From Candidatus Zixiibacteriota bacterium (GTDB lineage: Bacteria; Zixibacteria; MSB-5A5; CAIYYT01): DNA of 12,254 nucleotides. The position numbers and the translations under genes are program-made. The notes beneath the pieces were generated by a model. The model saw only the letters and a list, made by a program, of their open reading frames with translations. It was not told where the DNA came from and did no database searches. Each line of letters starts with the position of its first letter. Position 1 is the stretch's first letter. This document shows positions 7,067 through 12,254 of the stretch, in pieces. The stretch covers positions 1 to 12,254 of the forward strand of contig JAGLUH010000125.1 in NCBI GenBank assembly GCA_023134875.1, written 5' to 3'.

Positions 7067-7095
7067 AAAGTACTGCACACCTGTGCAGGTGTCAA
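7067..7095 (-). promoter_or_regulatory. lexA promoter (sigma-70 type)
   Basis: On the minus strand, a perfect TTGACA (7090-7095) is followed by a 17-base spacer and TACTTT (7067-7072). Transcription should start near 7060, giving a leader of roughly 60 bases. Sixteen of the 17 spacer bases are the LexA operator, so repressor binding would block RNA polymerase directly. Confidence 0.8.
7073..7088. promoter_or_regulatory. LexA operator (SOS box), Fibrobacter type
   Basis: A palindrome with seven-base perfect arms, CTGCACA and TGTGCAG, separated by two C. Its core TGCAC-ACCT-GTGCA matches TGCNC-N4-GTGCA, the LexA box reported for Fibrobacter succinogenes, and not the E. coli CTGT-N8-ACAG or the Bacillus GAAC-N4-GTTC forms. 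A second, overlapping palindrome, CACCTG-TG-CAGGTG, lies at 7078-7091. Its place between -35 and -10 of lexA itself indicates autoregulation. No other copy was seen in the window. Confidence 0.82.
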
Positions 7096-7329
7096 GTAAA
7101 AAGATCGACGTTTTCGGCAAAAGCTTGAGAAAATCATGTCTGGCAAAGCCGATAAAATGTATAATCTGGGAAAATAGTGCGATTGGCTTCATCAGGCATG
7201 TCGCACCTGTTGTTAGAAGGCTGTTAGAATGACGAAAAGCGAATTGCCGGTGAAGTTGTTCCACAAGTGACTATTGATACTCAAAACAACCAAGCGATGG
7301 TGAAGATACCAAGCGAACGAGGAGTATAA
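7096..7329. other. lexA / DUF1573 divergent intergenic region
   Basis: Between the lexA promoter and the DUF1573-like gene I see no gene. Plus-strand features are a perfect TATAAT (7160-7165) without a good -35, giving a possible weak or activated promoter with a leader of about 155 bases, and two direct repeats TGTTAGAA (7211-7218 and 7222-7229) exactly 11 bases apart. The ribosome binding site GAGGAG (7319-7324) sits five bases before the ATG. A 77-codon frame on the minus strand (7031-7264) covers the promoter and operator and is not credible as a gene. Confidence 0.45.
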
Positions 7330-8043
7330 ATGAAAAGAGTTCCGCTAACGGTAATCTTGATCTTGCTGCTTTGCTCTATGCTGTCTGCTCAGCGAAGAGG
7401 GCCGAAAGTGCTGGCGGCTGAGTCCTGGTTCAATTTCGGCTATACCCCGCAGCAGGCCAAGGTTTCCCATACCTACTGGATTCACAATCTCGGCACCGAC
7501 ACCCTGCGGGTGTTCAAGATTGAATCGGGGTGAGGCTGCACTCAGGCACCTCTCTTGAAGAGGTCTGCGGCTCCCAATGACAGTCTGCCGATTGAACTGT
7601 TATTTAGCTCAGGTCGACGCAACGACCGGCAGGTGAAAGCTGCCACGGTATCCTGTAACGATCGCAGCAAGGGGAAGTTCGAACTGCATCTGGACGCGAA
7701 TGTCTACAAGCACGCAGATTCAACCACCCCGATTGTTATCACCAGGAACAATTATCTGAAACTCACCAGTAAAGACCTAGGCAAGACTTATGAGATAGAG
7801 TATCAGAACATTTCCAAGGGATCATTGACTGCCGAACTTATCGACTATCCGACAGAAGTGATGACGGTGAAGATGCCGACGGCGGCTGTCGCCCCGGGTA
7901 AAATGGGTAAGATCACAGTGAGGATCAATCCTAAATTGACGCGCCGGAATTTCCAGAAATCATTTACCTTTGAGTTGTCCGATTCGGCAGATACGCGATT
8001 CTCGATACCGGTGATGATGACTGAATCGGGATCGCCGTTTTGA
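7330..8043 (+). CDS. Exported DUF1573-like protein with in-frame UGA at a conserved Cys: candidate selenoprotein (or nonsense allele)
   Basis: The 237 coding positions form one open frame interrupted only by UGA at codon 68 (7531-7533). Residues 1-20 are a signal peptide ending LSA, with the likely cut before Gln21. Next comes a DUF1573-like Ig-fold domain: WFNFGYTPQQAKVSHTYWIHNLGTDTLRVFKIESG, then UGA, then GCTQA and further on AAPNDSLPIELLFSSGRRN. In DUF1573 this point is normally Cys-Gly-Cys-Thr, so UGA replaces exactly the first Cys. A second beta-rich domain (about 130-237) follows. The gene's own stop and at least four neighbouring stops are also UGA, so UGA is not generally reassigned. 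A stem-loop starts two bases after the UGA. A good ribosome binding site (GAGGAG) precedes the ATG. If UGA is not read, the product is a 67-residue exported stub. Selenocysteine, pseudogene and sequencing error remain open. Confidence 0.7.
7534..7571 (+). promoter_or_regulatory. SECIS-like stem-loop just downstream of UGA
   Basis: Arms ACCTCT (7548-7553) and AGAGGT (7559-7564) pair perfectly around the loop CTTGA. The stem extends with CAG (7543-7545) to CTG (7565-7567), across a two-base bulge, and GCTG (7535-7538) to CGGC (7568-7571) with one G-U pair, across a four-base bulge. That gives 13 pairs over 37 bases, and the apical loop begins 20 bases after the UGA. Size and distance fit bacterial SECIS elements. 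The usual G in the first two loop positions is absent (the G is fourth), so the match is partial. Confidence 0.4.
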
Positions 8044-8107
8044 GTATTAGATTAAGGAGACAGGAGTGAGGTGAGGTGTCAAAACCACAGTAAATCAGAG
8101 AAAGCGC

Positions 8108-8137
8108 TTGACAAACTATGTTTGATTTGTGTATAAT
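8108..8137 (+). promoter_or_regulatory. Consensus sigma-70 promoter for the 66-residue gene
   Basis: Both hexamers are perfect, TTGACA (8108-8113) and TATAAT (8132-8137), with an 18-base spacer. Transcription should begin near 8144-8146. It is the best promoter in the window and lies after the DUF1573 stop, so the small gene downstream has its own, probably strong, transcription. Confidence 0.85.
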
Positions 8138-8144
8138 AAAGTGA

Positions 8145-8271
8145 GCAACAACTACGGCGGTGGAGCACGCGACCTGATCTACCTGCCGTTATCTAATCGT
8201 TCGTTACTCGCATCTACTGTCAGGCAACGCTGAAAGACAGTATAGTGTCACACATTCGGGAAGGAGCAACC
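8145..8271 (+). other. Long structured 5' leader of the 66-residue gene
   Basis: About 127 untranslated bases separate the promoter from the ATG. Two hairpins can form: ACGGC+GGT (8154-8161) with ACC+GCCGT (8181-8189, one bulged T, 19-base loop), and TACTGTC (8215-8221) with GACAGTA (8236-8242, 14-base loop). The ribosome binding site AAGGAG (8261-8266) lies after the second hairpin. I recognise no known riboswitch or leader peptide. A cis-regulatory leader or a small RNA sharing this promoter are both possible. Confidence 0.4.
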
Positions 8272-8472
8272 ATGAGCTCCCCGCAAGACACGAGCCTTGA
8301 TGATCTCGTGGGTAAGAAACTGTGGGTTCGCTACCGGCTGCAATCCCTGACACTGCCGCGGTTCATTCAAACGGTCAACAGAATCCTTAGGGGAGATCAC
8401 CTGCTTTTGAAAGAGCCGTCGGCCCCACGCGATGACCTGATGGGGTTATCTGCCGAAAGAGACCCCCAGTGA
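8272..8472 (+). CDS. Small basic protein of unknown function
   Basis: I do not recognise this 66-residue protein. It has no signal peptide or membrane segment, and no Cys. After a polar start (1-11), residues 12-50 alternate hydrophobic and charged residues (LVGKKLWVRYRLQSL, then TVNRILRGDHLLLKEP), the rhythm of a small beta-barrel or SH3-like fold; this is a guess from pattern. The C-terminus is polar. The case for a real gene is AAGGAG five bases before the ATG, and a fully consensus promoter aimed at it. A GTG in frame at 8245 lacks a ribosome binding site. The last 27 bases (8446-8472) overlap the end of pfkA on the other strand, an unusual tail-to-tail overlap with no terminator between them. 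Confidence 0.7.
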   Translation: MSSPQDTSLDDLVGKKLWVRYRLQSLTLPRFIQTVNRILRGDHLLLKEPSAPRDDLMGLSAERDPQ

Positions 8473-9543
8473 TTCCGCCGTTTTGACTGACTCGCCCGCG
8501 GGATCGACAGCCTTAAAACCACCAATGGCGTCGGCTATTGGCATACTAGTGATCTGGCCGCCCCGATAGCAGATCATGCGGCCGAATCCTTCGTCGTGAA
8601 CCAGGTCAACGGCTGCCTTGCCGAGGCGGGTTCCCAGGTAGCGATCAAACGAACAGGGTGAACCGCCTCGCTGTAAGTGCCCGAGGACGGTGGCGCGGGT
8701 TTCCATGCCGGTTTTCTCTTCTATTTGATGGGCAATCCTGATGCCGACACCGCCCAGCTTCTCGTGGATGGTGCCTTTCAACTCCGGATTCAGGAGAGTG
8801 ACATCGCCCCCCTTCTCCCTGGCGCCCTCGGCAATCACTACTATAGAGAAATTCGATCCCCGGCTGCGGCGGCGCATGATCTTGTCGCAGACGATGTCGA
8901 TATCATAGGGAATTTCCGGAATCAAGATCACATCAGCGCCGCCGGCAACACCCGATTCCAGCGCAATCCAGCCGACATAGCGTCCCATCACTTCCAGCAC
9001 CATTGCCCGGTGGTGGCTGGCCGCCGTCGTATGCAGCTTATCAATCGCCTCAGTGGCGGTGACGACTGCAGTGGCAAAACCAAAAGTGACCTCGGTCGCC
9101 TTGAGATCGTTGTCGATCGTCTTCGGCACGCCGATGGCTTTGATATCATATCTATCCATAAATATCTTGGTTACTGCCATCGTGCCGTCGCCGCCGATGG
9201 CAATCAGCGCGTCAATGCCAAGCCCGTTGAGGGTCTCCACTGCTTTCTCCGAGCGGTCGACCGTCCGGAGTTCGCCGTCCTCTTTAACACGCCATTCAAA
9301 GGGATTTCCCTTATTGGAGCTGCCCAGGATGGTGCCGCCCTGCGGTAGAATCCCCCGTACCGACTTGGGCGTCAGGTTGATATAACGTTCGTCCATCAAG
9401 CCCTCAAAACCATCCAGGAACCCAACCATAATCCAGCCATAATCATTGCTTGCGGTGAGAACGGCTGCCCTGATAACGGCATTCAAGCCGGGGCAGTCGC
9501 CACCGCCGGTAAGAATGCCTATTGTTTTTATCTGTTTCGTCAC
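8446..9543 (-). CDS. pfkA: 6-phosphofructokinase (group III / mixed-substrate type)
   Basis: A 365-residue PfkA-family enzyme that phosphorylates fructose-6-phosphate in glycolysis. Motifs: GILTGGGDCPGLNAVIR (9-25) for phosphoryl donor binding, ILPQGGTILGSSNKGNP (65-81), IGGDGT (116-121), PKTIDND (140-146) with catalytic Asp144, MGRYVGW (186-192) and GHLQRGGSP (288-296). The Gly at 120 (E. coli Gly104) is the ATP-type residue, while Lys141 (E. coli Gly124) is the type seen in PPi-dependent and group III enzymes. The mix fits group III ATP-PFKs such as those of actinobacteria; ATP is the likelier donor, but PPi use cannot be excluded. The start is GTG at 9541-9543, overlapping the upstream stop in GTGA (9540-9543), with AAAGGT upstream. 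The two genes are almost surely coupled. Confidence 0.95.
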   Translation of the reverse strand: MTKQIKTIGILTGGGDCPGLNAVIRAAVLTASNDYGWIMVGFLDGFEGLMDERYINLTPKSVRGILPQGGTILGSSNKGNPFEWRVKEDGELRTVDRSEKAVETLNGLGIDALIAIGGDGTMAVTKIFMDRYDIKAIGVPKTIDNDLKATEVTFGFATAVVTATEAIDKLHTTAASHHRAMVLEVMGRYVGWIALESGVAGGADVILIPEIPYDIDIVCDKIMRRRSRGSNFSIVVIAEGAREKGGDVTLLNPELKGTIHEKLGGVGIRIAHQIEEKTGMETRATVLGHLQRGGSPCSFDRYLGTRLGKAAVDLVHDEGFGRMICYRGGQITSMPIADAIGGFKAVDPAGESVKTAESLGVSFGR

Positions 9544-10154
9544 TTACCTTTATCCCGCTTTCTGAATTCGTATACCTTTTCGACGATGGCGGCGATTTTC
9601 TTGGCGGAAAGTCCAAACGCCTCACCCAATTCAGTGTGGATATCCGCTTTGGCGATCTTCGATTCATACCTGGTCAGATCAGTCGGCAGCGCCCAGCGTT
9701 TCTTCAAATAACGGTTGTAGATTCTTATCTCGGTTTCAGTAGGAATATCGGCCTTTTGCTCTTCTGATTTCAGGGTTACCTCAACAGTTTCCGGCGGAGC
9801 GACAAATGTATCCACCACCATTACAGTTTCCACCACGACAATCGTATTGGGTCCCGTCGTAATTGTATCCGGTGCGGCAATATCGGCCAGTGAATCTAAG
9901 GAGGAATCGAATGGTTCGACGTATTCACGATAGTGCCGTTCCAGACTATCAAGGCGCTGATCAATCAGCGAATCAAGGCGCGCAAAGCTCGCCTCGAAGT
10001 CCCCCTTAAGTTCGTCAAGCGCCCGGCGGTCGGCGGCCTGTTCCAGCATTGCCTGGGATTTCCTCTCGCTGGAGGAGACGCAGCTTCTGCTGATGATCCA
10101 GACAACCAATATCGCCGCTAAAACGGCTGCAAATATGATATATTCCCTTTTCAT
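9540..10154 (-). CDS. Single-pass membrane protein with coiled coil, unknown function
   Basis: A 204-residue protein I do not recognise. Residues 4-22 form one strong membrane helix after a short basic start, probably an uncleaved anchor with the rest outside the cytoplasm. Residues about 28-92 are charged and Leu-spaced (RRALDELKGDF, then DSL repeats) and likely coiled coil. A Thr/Val/Pro-rich stretch (96-126) leads to a compact C-terminal domain (about 140-200), EIRIYNRYLKKRWALPTDLTRY then TELGEAFGLSAKKIAAIVEKVYEF, which looks helical and slightly like a helix-turn-helix. If the anchor is N-in, that domain would be periplasmic and a DNA-binding role is unlikely. It is translationally coupled to pfkA by a 4-base overlap, so it may be expressed with glycolysis or merely share the operon. 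The ATG at 10152-10154 has AAAGGAAAG about ten bases upstream. Confidence 0.8.
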   Translation of the reverse strand: MKREYIIFAAVLAAILVVWIISRSCVSSSERKSQAMLEQAADRRALDELKGDFEASFARLDSLIDQRLDSLERHYREYVEPFDSSLDSLADIAAPDTITTGPNTIVVVETVMVVDTFVAPPETVEVTLKSEEQKADIPTETEIRIYNRYLKKRWALPTDLTRYESKIAKADIHTELGEAFGLSAKKIAAIVEKVYEFRKRDKGK

Positions 10155-10187
10155 TCACAGACTTTCCTTTATCTAATCTCAAGATGA

Positions 10188-10216
10188 AAGTTGCGCGAGC
10201 GCTGATTGGTTGTCAA
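10188..10216 (-). promoter_or_regulatory. Possible promoter for the membrane protein-pfkA operon
   Basis: On the minus strand there is a perfect TTGACA (10211-10216), but at 17 bases the -10 is only CAACTT (10188-10193). Placement about 35 bases before the start codon is sensible. The weak -10 makes this tentative. Confidence 0.35.
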
Positions 10217-10219
10217 CAA

Positions 10220-10292
10220 AAAGGTTTGTGGCGCTATCGATGAGCTTTCAGGTGCAACGTCAGAAGTACGGGACTTCTGAGCTACAAACTTT
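10220..10292. repeat. Nested inverted repeat, possible MITE-like or REP-like element
   Basis: Outer arms AAA-G-GTTTGT (10220-10229, one bulged G) and ACAAACTTT (10284-10292) enclose a perfect eight-base inner hairpin, TCAGAAGT (10260-10267) and ACTTCTGA (10273-10280), around ACGGG. Neither strand has a following T-run, so it is not an ordinary terminator. The element lies between divergent genes, where a terminator would not be expected. Only one copy is in the window. Confidence 0.45.
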
Positions 10293-10321
10293 GGCAAAAA
10301 CATAATCGACGCTAAAGAGAG

Positions 10322-10350
10322 TTGGCAATCAGGTTCGGATGTATTACTAT
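10322..10350 (+). promoter_or_regulatory. Promoter placed for a leaderless mRNA
   Basis: TTGGCA (10322-10327), a 17-base spacer and TACTAT (10345-10350) form a good sigma-70-type promoter. Seven bases separate the -10 from the ATG at 10358, so transcription should begin at or within a base or two of the start codon. Confidence 0.6.
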
Positions 10351-10357
10351 ATAGGCT

Positions 10358-11434
10358 ATGTTACGCTCCATCGGCAAGGTTGCAGGATTGCTGTTGTGCC
10401 TGGTTCTTGCCTTGCTCTGTACCAACTGTGGTAAGAAAAGCGAACCACCACCACCTCTCGACGGCAGCAGCGGCTTTGTCTCCGCCAATCATTCCTTCCC
10501 CGCTGATGCCCTTAAACCGGACAGCATCTCCCGCTATTCTGACTACGATTTCTACTATGTCGCCGATCAGTTGGTCTTCCTGGGAGAGAAGGATTCCATC
10601 AGATATGTGGTTAACGTCAAGTTCGCACGCGGCCTCAATAACAGCCGTTACCTGCGGGCGGAGCATGATTTCACCGGCTACTACTATGACGGCAAGAAAT
10701 GGATAGTGCTCCCATATACCAGGGCGCGGCATGACTCCACCGAGCTTACCGACCTGACCGACTACTATTTCGGCGGCTGCTACTTCAGCGAACCGTACCA
10801 GACGGGACTACTCAGGTACGATCGTCATGGAGTCAAGTTTGAGGTCAGCTTCAGCGACCTCAAGCCGGTGCAGAACTTCGAGCGCCAGGGAGTCGGCAGG
10901 CGTGCTCATGCTATCGGTTCGGCATCCCTGGCGGTCGGGGGCGACACAATCACGGGCACGCTCTTCTACCAATCATTCCAGCTTGACGGTTTCAACCCGC
11001 TGGTTGACCGGTGGCAAGGGGTTGAATTTATCAACTATGACTGGTTGGGATTGCTGAGCGAGGCCGGCGGCAGGCTGGTTCTCGCCTCCGATTCGACCAC
11101 CAGCAACGACATGATCTACAAGAATTTCCTTTCCCGCCTCCGTGGTGACACCCTGCTTTACGCCGAAGGAGCAGATTATGTCCGCATCAATTCCGATAAA
11201 GTCCGACGCGACAATAAAATCTTCGATTTCCTGGCGCTGGAGAAGAGCGTGCGAATAGCGGAACTTGATCTGGAACTGACACTCGAATTGACCGAGAAAC
11301 GATTTTTCTATACCTCCGGTTTCTGCCTGGCAATAGTTGAAGGGGAAATCATGTTTGCCGGAGAAAAGGAATCGGTTTGGGGGATTCTGGAGCATAAGCA
11401 GCAGTCGAAAAGTGATGATCGCGTCCTATACTAA
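10358..11434 (+). CDS. Putative lipoprotein, beta-rich, unknown function
   Basis: A 358-residue exported protein. Residues 8-21 are a hydrophobic signal core, followed by CTNCGKK with probable lipidated Cys24. The lipobox is irregular (Cys at -3, Asn at -1), so a plain signal peptide is possible. A Pro-rich spacer (30-34) is followed by a long domain with many alternating Tyr/Phe/Asp residues (YSDYDFYYVADQLVF, later YYYDGKKWIVL, WQGVEFINYDWLGLL), suggesting extended beta structure. The layout vaguely recalls lipocalin-like AttH/CrtC proteins, but I cannot support that name. No clear ribosome binding site precedes the ATG, which agrees with the leaderless promoter just upstream. The YqaA-like gene follows after 36 bases, probably in the same operon. 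Confidence 0.8.
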   Translation: MLRSIGKVAGLLLCLVLALLCTNCGKKSEPPPPLDGSSGFVSANHSFPADALKPDSISRYSDYDFYYVADQLVFLGEKDSIRYVVNVKFARGLNNSRYLRAEHDFTGYYYDGKKWIVLPYTRARHDSTELTDLTDYYFGGCYFSEPYQTGLLRYDRHGVKFEVSFSDLKPVQNFERQGVGRRAHAIGSASLAVGGDTITGTLFYQSFQLDGFNPLVDRWQGVEFINYDWLGLLSEAGGRLVLASDSTTSNDMIYKNFLSRLRGDTLLYAEGADYVRINSDKVRRDNKIFDFLALEKSVRIAELDLELTLELTEKRFFYTSGFCLAIVEGEIMFAGEKESVWGILEHKQQSKSDDRVLY

Positions 11435-11470
11435 TGAGTTTTTCCCTTCCTGAATTGCCGGATTATTCCT

Positions 11471-12088
11471 ATGGTTGAAGGTTTCCTCAACTGGTTCTCT
11501 GAATTCGGCGCCTCCAACACGGCGGTGCTGATAATGTTCGCCAACGCCGTAGGGGAATCGGTAATCCTGCCCGTACCCTGTGACCTGGTGCTGATAGCGC
11601 TGGCCACCATGAGGCCGGAGAATTCCCTCTGGTATGGTGGCCTCACCACCATCGGCTCGGTGCTGGGAGCAATGGGAGGATATCTGATCGGCAAGAGCGG
11701 CGGCAGAAGGATACTACTGAAACTCTTCTCCGCCGGCAAGATCGCCAGGCTGGATGGTTATTTCGACAGGTACGGTGTCTGGGCGATCTTCGTTGCCGGT
11801 TTTACACCGATTCCCTACAAAGTTTTCACTATCGCCTCAGGAGCAGCGAGATTCAACTTCACCAAATTCGTGCTGATTTCAATCCTGAGTCGCGGTCTGC
11901 GCTTCATGGCAATAGGTGTGTTGTTCTTCATCTTTGGGGTGCAGATCAGGGAATGGCTCGATAACAATCTCTCAATTGTCAGTTGGCTCGCATTGGTCTT
12001 GATTGTAATAATCTTTTTGGGCTACCTGGCAATCTCCGCGAGTAAGCAAAAACGCGAAAAGGCTAACTTGAAAGAGAATTCATTATGA
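11471..12088 (+). CDS. DedA/VTT-domain membrane protein, YqaA type
   Basis: A 205-residue inner-membrane protein. The DedA/SNARE-associated (VTT) motifs are visible: GESVILPVPCDLVL (28-41) in the first re-entrant/membrane segment, GAMGGYLIGKSGGRR (66-80), and AGFTPIPYKVFTIASGAARFNFTKFVLIS (109-137) followed by SRGLRFMAIG (140-149). The F.PIPYKVFTI..G signature is that of the YqaA branch. A last membrane helix (about 168-189) precedes a basic cytoplasmic tail. DedA proteins are linked to undecaprenyl-phosphate and phospholipid flipping and to membrane potential; the exact substrate of YqaA-type members is unknown to me. The ribosome binding site is weak. The stop overlaps the next ATG by four bases (ATGA, 12085-12088). 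Confidence 0.92.
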   Translation: MVEGFLNWFSEFGASNTAVLIMFANAVGESVILPVPCDLVLIALATMRPENSLWYGGLTTIGSVLGAMGGYLIGKSGGRRILLKLFSAGKIARLDGYFDRYGVWAIFVAGFTPIPYKVFTIASGAARFNFTKFVLISILSRGLRFMAIGVLFFIFGVQIREWLDNNLSIVSWLALVLIVIIFLGYLAISASKQKREKANLKENSL

Positions 12089-12254
12089 GTGATAAGAACC
12101 CTCAGGAAAAGATCACGCGGGAGATGCTTGTCGATGCCGCTAAGCTGTGGCTGGCGCATGACGGGCTCTGGTTTCAGGAAGTGGAGAAGGTGCTCGGCCT
12201 GGAGAAGGCGATCGAGCTGGATCGAAACGCCTGGGAACGATTTACTGTTCTCGA
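12085..12254 (+). CDS. DUF6125-like protein (N-terminal part)
   Basis: Fifty-six codons are visible before the right edge. The sequence has no signal peptide and begins polar, then LVDAAKLWLAHDGLWFQEVEKVLGLEKAIELDRNAWERFTVL from residue 15. The D..WF..VE...GLE.A...D...W pattern recalls DUF6125 and related small helical proteins of unknown function (some annotated as L-2-amino-thiazoline-4-carboxylic acid hydrolase-like). The call is from motif memory on a fragment. Start codon ATG overlaps the YqaA stop, with AAAGAG about ten bases upstream, so it is in the same operon. Confidence 0.6.
   Translation, partial: MSDKNPQEKITREMLVDAAKLWLAHDGLWFQEVEKVLGLEKAIELDRNAWERFTVL

Noticed and set aside
7031..7264. 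77-codon open frame on the minus strand upstream of lexA
   Set aside because: It covers the lexA promoter and operator, has no family resemblance and no good ribosome binding site.
7330..7533. Separate 67-residue exported peptide as the complete product
   Set aside because: The following codons continue the same domain in the same frame, so a stand-alone short gene is less likely than recoding, mutation or error.
7555..8043. Independent gene restarting at a TTG after the UGA
   Set aside because: No ribosome binding site is evident and the protein would start in the middle of the DUF1573 domain, without a signal peptide.
10260..10280. Intrinsic terminator
   Set aside because: Perfect hairpin, but no T-run on either strand, and it lies between divergent genes.
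1..12254. Genome-wide reassignment of UGA
   Set aside because: UGA ends ywlE, the capK-like gene, the coiled-coil gene, yqaA and the DUF1573 gene itself, and Trp is written TGG.

Overview
The window looks like chromosomal DNA from an uncultured Gram-negative bacterium. Lipoprotein signals, a SPOR-domain lipoprotein, a DUF3108 protein and many D-S-L-rich secreted proteins fit the FCB (Fibrobacteres-Chlorobi-Bacteroidetes) side of the tree. The lexA operator matches the TGCNC-N4-GTGCA form described for Fibrobacter succinogenes. A candidate phylum such as Zixibacteria is my guess from style only; there is no rRNA or marker alignment. Coding density is high, gene starts often overlap the preceding stop by 4 to 17 bases, and no tRNA, rRNA, CRISPR array or transposase gene is visible.

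Left third (1-5736, all minus strand). Two transcription units are separated by a repeat-filled gap. The upstream pair is a FemAB/GNAT-type acyltransferase (4702-5736) followed by a CapK/PaaK-like adenylate-forming enzyme (3325-4683), which look like a surface-glycan or aminoacyl/acyl modification pair. After about 300 bases of palindromic repeats, a strong promoter (3043-3071) starts a tightly packed operon: manC (GDP-mannose pyrophosphorylase), a SPOR lipoprotein, the tRNA t6A enzyme TsaC/YwlC, a YwlE-type low-molecular-weight phosphatase, and a DUF3108 exported protein that runs off the left edge.

Middle (5955-8043). A small DUF6504-like gene follows lexA on the minus strand. The lexA promoter carries a 16-bp perfect-arm operator filling the -35/-10 spacer, the layout of an autoregulated SOS promoter. 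Divergent from lexA is the most unusual gene in the window: an exported DUF1573-family protein whose conserved Cys-Gly-Cys-Thr motif is encoded with UGA in place of the first Cys. The frame stays open on both sides and an imperfect stem-loop starts right after the UGA. This is either a new selenoprotein or a point nonsense mutation/sequencing error.

Right part (8044-12254). A consensus sigma-70 promoter with a long, hairpin-rich leader drives a 66-residue unknown protein that runs tail-to-tail into pfkA. pfkA (minus strand, ATP-type GGDG with a PPi-type Lys) is translationally coupled to an upstream single-pass membrane protein. On the plus strand, a promoter placed so that transcription should begin at or next to the ATG (leaderless) precedes a putative lipoprotein, a YqaA/DedA-type membrane protein, and the start of a DUF6125-like gene cut by the right edge.
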